Shown: positions 11,889-23,349 of the stretch, one piece after another
Numbering within the stretch: the first letter of the stretch is position 1
How the letters are laid out: each line of letters opens with the position of its first letter
Source: Cryptomeria japonica
Lineage: Eukaryota; Streptophyta; Pinopsida; Cupressales; Cupressaceae
Assembly: GCF_030272615.1 (NCBI RefSeq)
Contig: NC_081413.1
Location: forward strand, 160,948,849 to 161,012,848
DNA length: 64,000 nucleotides
Reading direction: 5' to 3'
Made by a program: the position numbers and the translations under genes
Notes under the pieces: model-generated
What the model was told of the DNA's origin: nothing
Seen by the model: only the letters and a program-made list of their open reading frames with translations
Databases searched by the model: none

Positions 11889-11901
11889 AAAGAGGGGAAA
11901 A
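11889..11901 (+). promoter_or_regulatory. Polypurine tract before the Tat-like LTR
   Basis: AAAGAGGGGAAAA immediately before the TGTAATACCC LTR start; primes plus-strand DNA synthesis. Confidence 0.6.
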
Positions 11902-12960
11902 TGTAATACCCTAAAAATGGTCATCTAAACCATGAGCCCCTAATCTCGACAACATCACCAAGGTCCTAACCAAAGGCAATTAAATCAATCTTGAGCACAC
12001 AATTAATTTCTTAAATCACCAATGTAACATGGCAAATCAATCACTCAATATTAATTAAATATTTATTTAATTAATTAATTATTTATTTAATTAATTAAAT
12101 CATTCCAAATAAATCATTTTTAAACAAATATCTTATTTATTTTATTAAATATTCTAGCATATTTAATTGAATAAATCAATTTGTCATAAATCTTCAAAAA
12201 AGGAAACAAATCAAGAAAGAGGAATTGGAAATTATGAGCACAAATCTTCAAAAAAGGAAATAAATCGAAAAAGGAATTAATTGACAAAAAAGAATTAAAA
12301 ATTGAGAAAAGAAATCAATTGGAGATAATCTTGAAAAATAAATTAAAAATTGATAAATAATCTCAGAGAAAGCAATTAAAACAATTAAATATTAAATTGA
12401 ATGAAATAGAGAATAAATCAGTTTTTTTCTGATTTTATCTTAATTTTAGTTCAATTTCCTTTAAAACTGAGAAAAGCATCCAATCACATCAATTCATCTG
12501 GATTGTGCTTCCTCTTGGAAAATCTTGACCACTCATCATCATTTGATCTCAGCTGTTGGTTTCTTTCTGAATTTTCTATAAATTCAGGCTCTCATCTCTC
12601 AGTAAAAAAAAAGAAATCCTGGAGAATGTATTGTTATTATGTTGTTTTTGCTCTAGGTTCATTGAGAATTTGCATTGAGATATTGCATATTAATTATTTC
12701 ATATTGCTTAAATCATTTAGCTTAATATTGCTTAAATCATGTTAGATTGATCTTGCATTCATCATGCTCATATAGATTAAATCCTTCGTTTAGGTGTTGT
12801 CTAGTCATTGGATAGCTTAGCAATCTGAGAGCAATCTAAACTCGCATCTACTAGAAGGCACTGGGTCGCTTGGTAATGGTTTATTATTCATTGATTATTG
12901 ATTTACTAACCATGCATCTAATGACTTAATTGAACTGTTGTGTATTCATATACAGATACA
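11902..12960 (+). repeat. 3' LTR of the Tat-like gypsy fragment
   Basis: Starts TGTAATACCC after a polypurine tract and is taken to end at CAGATACA, where A2 second-ORF sequence begins. AT-rich block with ttaattaa repeats at 12050-12115; TATA-like TCTATAAATT at 12575-12584. The partner LTR is not in the window. The right edge is inferred from the A2 break. Confidence 0.5.
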
Positions 12961-13334
12961 GGTCCACTTTTCACACACACAGATGCCATTTCAAAGAAAT
13001 ACCTGGAAAACAATCACCGGTTGAAGGGTTTTAATGACTACTGGAAATTATTTGGAATGCCTTTGCTCACTCTATATCACCTATGATTCACCTTTGCTTC
13101 ACTCTGGTTTTCTCAAGTGTTGGGTGAGTGAAAATGAGTTTATTTTCCCTTTTTATCAACAAGTAAACCCTAATTCATCACTGTCATAAATGCTTAGCGA
13201 TGTACCCTACCGGATGCCTGTTTCACAGTTTTATATCGGGTAAACCTCCATCAATGATCAATACCACTCTCCAAATCTCTTCTGAGGAATATACAATATT
13301 TGCAATGAATTTTCCAACCCCTAAGGTGTATGCC
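12961..13334 (-). pseudogene. A2: ORF2 start and gag-ORF2 spacer
   Basis: The minus strand gives ATGGCATCT at 12989-12981, the same start as the A1 second ORF, and the frame is cut by the Tat-like LTR after about ten codons. The spacer back to the gag stop resembles A1, including the cactcaccca/attcactgag leader phrase. This is the evidence that ORF2 is part of the family. Confidence 0.45.
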
Positions 13335-13781
13335 TCAATTATCAGTTGAATTTCCTTTCAGTGCAGGAATGTGTTGGTCTACCGGTGGAGTTACAGGTGC
13401 AGTTACCGGTGTAGTTGCATCTCCACTTGGTTCTTCAGAGTTTCTAACCCATCTCTTGGTTTGATCTTGTTGTATGTCATCTACCTTCTTCTTTCCTTTC
13501 TTATTTTCTTTATCATTGCTAACCGATGTAGTCTTGCTTCTGCAGTACTTAGCAATATGACATGTTTTGTTGCATGCATAACATGTAACATTTTTCTTTT
13601 GAATTGCTTTAACATCATCCTGGTTTTGCAAAAGTTCCTTTCTCTTAGCTTGAGCTAATGATAACCTTTCTTGTAGAACAAGAATGAATTCATTAGCAAA
13701 ATTCAATTCATCTTGCAGTTTTAGGTTTTTCATCCTTTCAGCATCATAATCCTCAAGTGCCATCTCAAGTTGCTTCTCCAT
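13335..13781 (-). CDS. A2 gag, internally shortened
   Basis: ATG at 13781 opens a frame that is uninterrupted to the stop at 13335 (148 codons). The N-terminal coiled coil matches A1 gag closely (E-D-Y-D-A-E-R-M-K-N-L-K). It then jumps directly to the last of the four knuckles, C-Y-A-C-N-K-T-C-H-I-A-K-Y-C, followed by a Lys-rich linker and a Pro/Thr-rich tail. Compared with A1, about 200 codons are missing, including knuckles one to three. The remaining knuckle has all four ligands. The frame stays open upstream to 13847, but the ATG at 13781 matches the A1 start. Confidence 0.6.
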   Translation of the reverse strand: MEKQLEMALEDYDAERMKNLKLQDELNFANEFILVLQERLSLAQAKRKELLQNQDDVKAIQKKNVTCYACNKTCHIAKYCRSKTTSVSNDKENKKGKKKVDDIQQDQTKRWVRNSEEPSGDATTPVTAPVTPPVDQHIPALKGNSTDN

Positions 13782-13847
13782 AGCTATATTCAATGATTTC
13801 AGTTTTAGGATCTTCCTCAAGCTATTAAACTTCCTCCAAGGTACCAA

Positions 13848-13859
13848 GCTCTGATACCA
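13848..13859 (-). promoter_or_regulatory. Primer-binding site, A2
   Basis: TGGTATCAGAGC on the minus strand, two bases from the LTR edge at 13862. Confidence 0.85.
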
Positions 13860-13861
13860 AT

Positions 13862-15547
13862 TGTTGGAATACTATCAATCCAAGAACATTGAGATAAAAT
13901 AGTAATGGTGAACTCACTAAATGCATCTATAATGCCAAAAAGAGTTATGCTTATAGCTCTTCTTTGTATCGGTTCATAAACCTTGAACACTTCTACCAGT
14001 ATCTCCTTTCCTCCAAGAATGCTTTACAAACCATCTACAGATCATTGCATGATATAATATTTGCATACAAATGACCTTCATACATATCCTTTGCATCACC
14101 TTCTTTTTACTACCTTTTGTTGTATAATGATGAATAGCAGATACCCTAACTGGTACTGAGAGAGAGGGGTGAATCAGTATAGACAAAAACTTTCTCAACA
14201 ACTTATCAAGTTAAAACAATACCAACCGTTTGTCTTCATCACTGAACTTAACCATGGCAATACCGGTTAAACACACTAAGACTTCAGACAACATAAACTG
14301 ATAAGTCTGAATACTTCAAATACATTCAATACTTGATAAAAACTTCACCCATAAACATATGCGTGTGGTATACTAGTAATACCATAACCTATTAGATCTG
14401 CATGCATAATCACTAAAACACAAAATACTTAATCATCACATAAAAATGCACAACTCATGACACACAGATTTTTCACGTGGAAACCCAAATGGGAAAAACC
14501 ACGGTGGGGATGAATACCCACAATCTTGTTTTGAACTCTTTTGAAGCTCGCTCTATTAGGAGCCTAGTTCAGTTAAAGACTTTACAATAAGGTTCTGTTA
14601 GGAACCGATCCTATTAAAGATTACCTGGTTAAGGGATGGCTATATACCCCATTAAAGGTTGAAACCCTATTAGAGGTTACCTCGTTAGAGGATTTGAAGA
14701 ACTCAATGATCTTGAGTCACCCCATTAAAGGATTTACAATAAGCTTGTTAAAGCTACCCAATAAAGGGATTTTCCAATTGTTGAAATGATTAGAAGACAA
14801 CAGGTAAAACTCTGATCTGATAACAGCACTACATTCCAAGGAAGATCTTTTTCAATTCCTTTACTTCTGCAATCACACTCTACAGGTTTCCTCTTACTGG
14901 TTTGGCAAGTATCTCATCACTCAGATACACACACACAACATTTGCCAATAATTGACAACAACAAACATCATCGACCTTATAGACAACACTTAGGTTGGTG
15001 GCATAAACCCTAAGCATCTTAGGTTTACAATACAAGCGGTCCAATCCTGACCATCCAAACACTTTGCATAGAGAAATACAATTTCAAACATATCATTAGA
15101 CAATATGCATCGTCCATTCTTCACTGCATATGGGAATCTGTAGCCCATCATGCCTTCTTCTCATACTAATAAGAAGAATGTTCATTCTCGAGGTAGACAT
15201 TTAATGCAATCGATCTTTACATGCAAGATCCTCAAGGAAATCCTTCATGTGCACAAAACTGATGTGGCTCCTCGATCTCATTCTTATCTCTTAGCTAACT
15301 CATCACATAGTATCATCAGTTGCAGTGCACAAGCTGGATTGCTAAACCAGAAACCCTGGAGCTGAGACTACCAACTAGTAGTCACGCTTAGTGAAACCCC
15401 GACACTAGTTCAATGCATCTCTTCATACCTCTTCATACTGGTTCACCAACTTCTGCCAATCTACATATCGGTTCACTTTCACTTATTGACATCAATGACA
15501 ACATACATTATCATCATATCAACATGTTGGTTCATCATATGCCAACA
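13862..15547 (-). repeat. 5' LTR of A2 (minus strand)
   Basis: Ends are TGTTGG and CCAACA in plus orientation, so TGTTGG...CCAACA on the minus strand. Close to its start it has the phrase ttgtcattgatgtcaa found near the start of several copia LTRs here. Near its end it has the R/U5 hairpin at 14473-14500, the phrases ccctattagaggttacc (about 14660-14690) and the C-rich tract at 14164-14170. The partner LTR is absent. Confidence 0.6.
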
Positions 15548-15897
15548 ATATCCAACACCTTTCACTATACATTGTCTTGTCTCAAAATAAACTAATAGAC
15601 TAACTTATATACCCTTTACAAACAATATGCCTTATGTTGGCTTACAATACATTACAAAAGATATACAATGTCAGCCTTACACAATAATTACAAAATGATT
15701 TACAAATAAAAATTCCTTCGGATCCTAGACTAATGTTGGCTTCACTGAAGTGCTAGATGTTGGTGTCGGTGATGACCCTGATTACTCCAATGTCAGTATC
15801 TACAGGTGTATGCCTCCAAATGCTAGTATTTGACTTCTATAGAATCTTGTTGTCATCAATGACAACATATGAATCCAATGAGTGTCAATTGCCAACA
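15548..15897 (-). repeat. Partial LTR (minus strand), cut by A2
   Basis: On the minus strand it starts TGTTGGCAATTGACAC and carries ttgtaatgtattgtaagccaacat phrases like the A1 LTR U3, then a TATATAAG. It stops at the A2 LTR start, so A2 appears to have inserted in it. The rest was not found. Confidence 0.45.
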
Positions 15898-17363
15898 GTG
15901 CATTCATGAATACTATAAAGGCAAAGTAGCAAAAAAGATCATAGTTTAAAAATAGTTTGTTCTTGAGTTCACCATAAATGTAAAGAAGAGAAAATGTATG
16001 ACCCATCAGTGGAATTTTCACATGTGCAAGGTTTCCTCTATAGGCAGTTATACAAGTGTGCAGTAGTTTGGAGTCTTAAAGACACCTTTCAAAGCAATCC
16101 AAGAGGTCTTTAACGACCTATTTTAGTTCAATCTGACCTCAACACTTTTCCAACTTTAGAACACACCAAACACATTCCCTATTACCATGGAAGGAGGTTG
16201 CAACAAACAATGAGGGAATCTAGGGGGTTTGATAAATTTTTCAGTTGGTTAAGAATATTTAGAAGGTAGTTTAAATCCTTTTGAGAGCATATAGGAGTGG
16301 ATTAATAAACCTCATCAATGGAGTAGTCAAGAAAAGACATTTTTATGCATCTTTTCACCTTTTTGGAGAAATTTTAAGGCCTTCAAAATAGGGCCAACTC
16401 AGATAGACAACTAAGAGGTTTGATCAAGTAAAACCTATCTAACAAACTATTGTGTATTATAAAAACTCAACCTTGGGCTCATTTGGGGGGAATTCTTTCT
16501 TTTTTCTCAGCATGTAATGTAACTTGATTGGTTCTTGCAAGCATGAACAACATTGTAACTCAAACTTATATGCAGTTGTAACAAAGTATCTTTTGGTCAA
16601 TAAAACAAGATTTTAGCCTTCTCATACTCTTTATATTTATGTGAAATTATAAAAGTGGTGGATATAATTTTTATGATATTTGACATATCCTTGATTTTAT
16701 GCTTCATTTTCAATTCACCTTCATGGAGATACATATGAGTGTAGGTCATGGTTTATTTTATCAAGCTATGAATCTTTTAGTTTGTGAAAAATGTTTGACT
16801 TTCCTTCTAAAACTTTTAGGCACTCCAACTTTACTATGAAATGTTTATGCACAAGTATGTCAAAATTGAGTTGTTCTTAGGTTAGCTTGTTCTTTAAGCA
16901 TATTGTATATGTCAAACAACCCTAAATTTCACAAAAATTTGGTGCATCACCCCATATAGTAGTAGATTTCATTTTAAGTATCCTCTTTCCCTTTTTCCCA
17001 GCAATGCAAGTCACTAGCTTAAAATAGGTTTTAGGTGAAGCAGCATAAGGAACCGGCCTTCTCTAGAGGTTGACCTTTATCTAACGGTTACCCACAACCT
17101 TAGAGATAATCTCATGTTTCAAGATATTGTTGAACCATAGTTTTAGCAAGGTGAAAATCTTATTGACAATAGGTATAAGTGTGCCCCCTTGAAAAATTGG
17201 TTGAAAAAAATCTGATTTGAAGACCAATTTAACGATAATGCAACCAGGATCTCATTTTTGTTGTTTGGAAAAGTTTTGAGATCATTTAGATGACCTATAA
17301 GGTTGGATAAGTTAAATTTAAGCATGACCATAAGGTTGAAAACCCTAATTAGGGATCCAATTT
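15898..17363. other. Unassigned region upstream of PMD2
   Basis: No coding sequence that I can support on either strand. A TATA-like GTATTATAAAAAC (about 16456) is followed by a leader-like stretch and an AATAAAAC signal near 16599, so it may be an old plus-strand LTR or a non-autonomous transcription unit. No flanking repeat was found. Confidence 0.3.
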
Positions 17364-17375
17364 GGCTATAAATAG
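17364..17375 (+). promoter_or_regulatory. TATA box of PMD2
   Basis: GGCTATAAATAG, 90 bases before the exon 1 ATG. Matches the placement at PMD1. Confidence 0.5.
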
Positions 17376-17464
17376 AAATTTTAAGGTTCATTTGTCTCTT
17401 TTGCATTCTTGTAGCTTTTAAATTCAGAGCGATTCTTGAGTGAATCTTAAGCATTTGTGGAGCC

Positions 17465-17542
17465 ATGGCGATCATTGGGAGGTGACAACACTTGTTTGAG
17501 AAAGTTCATTCATTCAACAAACTAGAGGGCTTAAACGATGAT
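17465..17542 (+). pseudogene. PMD2 exon 1
   Basis: ATG 17465 followed by 26 codons to a GTAACT donor in phase 0. One TGA interrupts at codon 7. Length and phase are as in PMD1 exon 1. The donor at 17543 is the better of two candidates (the other is near 17607). Confidence 0.45.
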
Positions 17543-17941
17543 GTAACTACAGCAACCTATCTTGTTGAATTTGGCCCTAATTTATCTTTGATAAATTTGT
17601 TGTCTAATGTGTAAATTTTAATATTTCTACAATATTACTTCAATTTTTTCATATTTGTTCATCACATTTTACAATTGTTAATAATGTTGCAATTGACTGT
17701 CATTTTTTGCATTTGTCTTACTACTTTACCAAATTCGTAGGTTAAGATTATGCAATTATTTTAAATTTTCCATGTACGTTTAAAATGTTTATCATTTGAC
17801 TGTCAATTATGCATGAGTTAAGATTGACTTTTACAATTGTTTAATTTTACAAATTTGTATAATTAGGCATAAGTGTAGAATGTGCATTAGACTTGTCATG
17901 ATTTTGAGCAGACGTATGCTCATAATGTCATGTTTTTGCAG
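17543..17941 (+). other. Intron of PMD2
   Basis: GTAACT donor, AT-rich body, TTTTTGCAG acceptor ending at 17941. Length 399 bases. Exon 2 continues in phase 0. Confidence 0.45.
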
Positions 17942-18428
17942 TCTATTCTTCTCATTCTTGGTGTACGTGAGAATAGGCCTAAGGGCCTTTCTTTGTGACA
18001 TCAACTTGATGAGGAGGAGAAAGACTTTTTTCAATAGGTTGGCCTTTATCGCATTATGTTCATGACCAAGGTTATGACCAACAAGGGTTTGATTACTGGG
18101 ATTGCGGAGAGATGGGACTCAAAGACATGCTCATTTCACTTACCCACTCGTGAGGCATTAGTGACTCTCGAGGACATGTGACATATCCTACATATTCGGA
18201 TTCATGGAGAGCGAGTCACGTCGTATGACTGATAGTCAAGGATTGTTGCATTGTGTGAGCTACATAAGTGTGAGATGGATGAGAATGGTATTGAGGCATT
18301 ATATGAGATTCGTTGGGATGTTATGATGAGGGAGTATGATCATGTGAGCATGGTATTGTACAACTTGATTGTAGACACATTGGTGGATCAACAAAACCCT
18401 ATATTTATTGTTGGTTAGGGAAGTGTAC
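17942..18428 (+). pseudogene. PMD2 exon 2, N-terminal part
   Basis: One frame from 17942 encodes the start of a plant mobile domain: D-E-E-E-K-D-F-F-Q, then V-G-L-Y, then a block with A-E-R-W-D-S-K-T, F-H-L-P-T-R-E-A and L-E-D-M. In-frame stops at about 17993 (TGA), 18032 (TAG), near 18178 (TGA) and at 18227-18233 (TGA, TAG), plus a TAG near 18416, fall where the family has Arg, Gln or Trp; there is no frameshift. Copia 2 begins at 18429. With it removed (one duplication copy kept) the frame runs directly into 25189. Confidence 0.65.
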
Positions 18429-19484
18429 TATTAGTAGTAGCAAAGAAGGAAGAGCACAGTAAGATGATTCTTTGCAGTCGTATGTGAAAATATTACAATG
18501 GGGAATGGACATGCAGTTAGGAAAACTACCTAGATCTCACTACTCAAAATATATTTTCCTAGAAGGCTACAACCCTTAGGGAAGTCTCACTGACTTACAC
18601 CAATCTTTGGACTATAATCCTGAAGAAATGAATTGAAATAATATAATCTCCAAATTCTTGATTACAATTCCAGTTAAGCACACTTTTCTTCTTTGTAACA
18701 CCAATCTCACCTCAACCTCAACACAAAATGATAAATCACTTGTTTGCATATACACCACTCTTTGATAATGCAAACACAACACCGACACCTAAACTACATG
18801 AATAACTCAACTATATATACAATTCATCAACCTTCAACTAAACCCTCAACCCTCAATTACCAAATTACATCACGCAATAAAAATATCAACCACCAAACCA
18901 ATATGATTATTTTCATAACATAACATGGTCCTAATTCAAATTCCCAAATGATCAACTCCACCAGAAATCACACCAACATCAACTGCAACACGCTATACGA
19001 CCAAAAATACCGTATAACATGAAAGTCATCATCGGCTAATAGAAACCACCAAAAAATTGCACAATGATCAATGTGGGTCATCAAAACAAATAGGACATGA
19101 CTAGGAAACACTAGCAAGCACATTAGGATCATCCAAAATAGTTTCACTAACACCATTTTTCAAATCTTCATATGTCAATGTCTAGAAGCTCAAGAACACA
19201 ACCAATCAACAACTATCATGAAGAAACATAACTTGTGGTGCACCAAATCACAAACCTTTTGAAATGAAGATACACAAGACCATTCAATACAATATCCCAA
19301 AGTCTCAACACAAGATCTGATCACACTAGAATATACCGGAAGAAATATTAGCCTCTGCAAAATAGTGATCAACAAAACAAAACTACAAAACCAAATTAGA
19401 AAATATTCCCAAGTACATAGGAATATGTTGACATCAATAACAACAACATATCCTAGCAGTAGCAATGAAAAACCATATCCAACA
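18429..19484 (-). repeat. Copia 2 3' LTR
   Basis: 1056 bases, pairs with 24104-25183. Ends TATTAG...CCAACA in plus orientation. TATATATAG-type TATA box on the minus strand at about 18811-18822. Unlike the other copia LTRs here it lacks the TTTGGGTTTTCC hairpin. Confidence 0.8.
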
Positions 19485-19497
19485 ATCTCCCCCTTCG
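19485..19497 (-). promoter_or_regulatory. Copia 2 polypurine tract
   Basis: The minus strand reads GAAGGGGGAGAT directly before the 3' LTR. Confidence 0.6.
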
Positions 19498-19792
19498 GTA
19501 TTGATGACAACATATGAATGTGAAAAATAGTCAATGCAAAGAAAGAAGATATCACCAACAAACTACCCATAAGGTCAACAAAGATAAATAAGTTTTTTAC
19601 ATGATCTTTCTCCCCCTTTGAGATAAATGTCAAAGATCTCCAAAATAGAAAACCAAACTCTCTCCAAAATTAGAAACATAAATCTCTCTCCCCAAAACAC
19701 CAACTACTCCAGCAGAGGAGCAACACCAACTCACCAATCCAGATAAAAGAATAAGGCTCTAAAATCTACCGAATCAATGCAACTCAATGCAT

Positions 19793-22700
19793 CTAGTTCT
19801 CATCAAGAGAGGTGGATACCCCTGAGTTGTCTCTCAAATAGACAAATATATCTGTAAGCAAAGGCTTAGTGAAAATATCAGCTATTTGTTCCTTTGTAGA
19901 CACATACTCCAGCTTCATTTTCTCCTTACTGAATTGTTCTCTCAAGTAATGATATTTGATTGATATATGCTTAGTCTTTGAATTTTGTACTAGATTCTTT
20001 GACATGTTGATAGCACTAGAATTATCACAGTAAATAACAGTAGGCTCATCATGAATAACTTTTATATCTTTCAACATTTGCTTCATCCAAACCACCTAAG
20101 TAAAATTACTAGTAGCAACAATGTACTCAACTTCAGCAGTAAATAAGGACACTGAATCTTGTTTCTTGCTAGCCCATGAAACCAACTTCTTACCAAAAAA
20201 TAATGCTCCACTAGTCGTGCTCTTTCGGTCATCTACATCACTAGCCCAATCAGCATTAGTGTATGAACACAACATGAAATCATCATTCCTCGGGTACCAT
20301 AAACCATAGTCCATAGTTCCCTTTAGATATCTAAATATCCTCTTAACAATAGTGACAGGACTCTCCTTTAGATCAACTTGATATCTAGCAGCCATACACA
20401 CAAAATGCATAATTTCAGGCCTAGTCTGAGTAAGATGTAACAATCCACCAACCATAGATTTGTACAAACTCTGATTAGATTTCATAGATTCATCATTTTT
20501 AGACATTTACAGCTAGTCACCACAGGAGTTTCAACTGGTTTAGAGTCATCTAATCCAAAATTCTTTAGCAATTCCTTCACATACTTAGCTTGAAATATGA
20601 ATATACCTTTTCCTATCTATGCAATCTATAAACCTAAGAATGATTTCATTTCACTAATCACAGACATCTCAAATTATTTCTACATATCACTGACAAACTT
20701 CATACTCAATTCATCATCACCATCAAAGATAATATCATCAACGAAGACTTCAACAATCTAGATGTTATCATTTTCAATATTGAAATATAGATTATTATCA
20801 GCAGTACCTTTAATAAATCCCAATTTCAACAAGTATTTATCTAATCTAGCATACCAGGCTCTAGGAGCTTTTTTCAATCCATAAAGAGATTTCTTCAACT
20901 TACATACCATGTCTCCATCATTCGACGGTGAAAATCCATTAGGTTGTTCAATGTAAATGTCTTCCTCTAGATCACCATTCAAAAAGGTTGATTTGACATC
21001 CATTTGATCTACCATCAAATCTTTATAAGAAACATAAGAAAGCAAAGTCTAACAACTTCAAGTCTAGCAACCAGAGAAAAAGTCTCCTCATAATCAATTT
21101 CTTCTTGCTATGAATACCCTTTACAAACCAATCTAGCTTTATTTCTAACAACTTCACTGACTTCATTCAATTTGTTTCTGAATACCCATTTAGTACCAAT
21201 AATATTCTTATCCATAGGTCTAGGCACAAGTTCCCAAGTATTATTCTTTTCAATCTGATCTAATTCTTCTTCCATCGCTCTCATCCAACTTTCATCTTTA
21301 CAAGCTTCAAATAAAATATTTAGGTTCAACTTTAGAAATAAAACATACTTCTTCAACAACTATCCTTCTTCTTGTCATTACACCCTTATTCTTATCACCA
21401 ATAATCTGATTTTTCATAATGATTCAATCTTACATACCTCAAAGTCTTTTGTCTATTTTGATTCTCAGGTTCCTGTATTTCTTCACCGGTAATAGCAACA
21501 TCTGAATCAATGGTCTCTACTGGATCATTCTGGTTAGGCTCTTCATGTTGAATATGAGCCAAAATAACATGTTGACCATCATCATAACTGCATGCTCTGG
21601 TCTCCTTCCCAAGGTTCTCATCCACCTTCACATTTTCACTTTCAACAATCTTCCTCAATCTCTTATTATAGAACTAGTAGGCTTTTCTCTTAGTTGAATA
21701 TCCCAAGAAGATACCTTTATCACTTCTAGTATCAAACTTTCCTATATCCTCATCTCTCTTGATATAACATTTGCTACCAAATACTCTGAAATATCTTACA
21801 ATAGGAACATCACCAAAACAAAGCTCATAAGGTTTCTTACTAGTTTCACCTTTGATGTAAACTCTATTGAATGTGTAAATAGTAGTGCTAATGGCTTCTC
21901 TCCAGTAGATCTTTGGAAAATTTCCTTCAATCAACATAGTCCTTGCTGCATCCAAAATAGTTTTGTTCTTCCTCTCAACAACTCCATTTTGTTGTGGGGT
22001 TCTAGGAGCAAATAATTATTTTCTAATTCCATGCATCTCAAAGAATGAGTTGAACTCACCAGAAAAGAATTTCTTCACCTCTATCAGATCTCAGACATTT
22101 CACCTTCAATCTGGACACAATTTCCACCTTAGCTTTGAATATTTTGAATTCATCCAATGCTTTTGATTTCTCCTTCAGAAAGACAACCCATATCATCCTG
22201 GAATAATCAACAATTAGTGGCATAAAATATCTATCACCCTACACACTTCTAACATTTTTAGGTCCACATAGGTCTGTATGCACAAGATCTAGCAATCCAT
22301 CAGATGTATATTGTTTTCTCTTGAATGAAATCCTTGTTTTCTTACCCAACTAACATTCCTTACATACCGAATTAGCAAGCTTAACAATCTTAGGCAAATC
22401 TCTAATAGCTTGTGTAGAATAGGTCTTAATCATTGAACCAATATGTACATCACACATTCTCCTATGCCAAAACCAACTCTCATCTATCTTGGCAATCAAA
22501 CAACTTTTCTCACCAACATTCAAATGAAAAATGTTACCTTTAGTCTTAGTCCCAGATGCAATCTCTATACTAGAGGCATCCAATATCTTGCATTTACCAT
22601 CCTTGAATTGTATATCATGACCCTTATCAACCATCTATCCAACACTCAAAATATTATGTTTCAAACCTTCAACATACAAGACATCATCAGTGTTATGCTT

Positions 22701-23274
22701 ACCATCAAAATAAATCGAACCTCTCCCATTGATGACACAGGGTTTGTCATCTCCAAATATAACTATTCCACCATCTTAAGTTTCCATGCTCACAAATTTC
22801 TTTTTATCACCAGTTATATGATGTGAACAACTGCTATCAATTACCCATTCATCCTTTTCTTCTACCTTAGCTACCAAAGCTTTCTCTTCAACATAAAAAC
22901 TAGTGGAATCAATAGGTATAGGTCTATCCTCTTTAATGGAAAGAAACACAAATTCATCTCCTTTTGATCCATCATCTGTAACACCTTCATATGTAGCATA
23001 ATAACAGTTCTTTTGGTTCCTAAACTTTTGGTTAGACTTACAAGACTTATCATACTGCTCATACCTCTCATATCTATCATTCCTATCATGCTTATCAAAC
23101 TTATCATGCCTGTCATACTTAGTCATTCTCTCCGGGCATCTAGAAGGAAAATGTCCTATCTTATTACAAGAGAAACATTTCAAAGGCAACTTTCCATTAT
23201 ACTTATCGACACCTTTAGGCAATATCTGGGCAATCAATGCTTCAAGCTCATCAAGCTCTATTGCTTCTCTTCAA

Positions 23275-23349
<75 letters not shown>

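Larger units (their letters stand above)
8645..12960 (+). mobile_element. 3' fragment of a Tat-like gypsy element with antisense PMD gene
   Basis: Order on the plus strand: antisense PMD gene (8645-10714), repeat-rich non-coding stretch (10800-11888), polypurine tract (11889-11901), then an LTR beginning TGTAATACCC. Extra antisense ORFs with PMD similarity between pol and the 3' LTR are known from the Tat group of Ty3/gypsy, recalled from general knowledge. No gag or pol remains. It sits between A1 and A2, and its right LTR edge interrupts the A2 second ORF. Confidence 0.5.
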
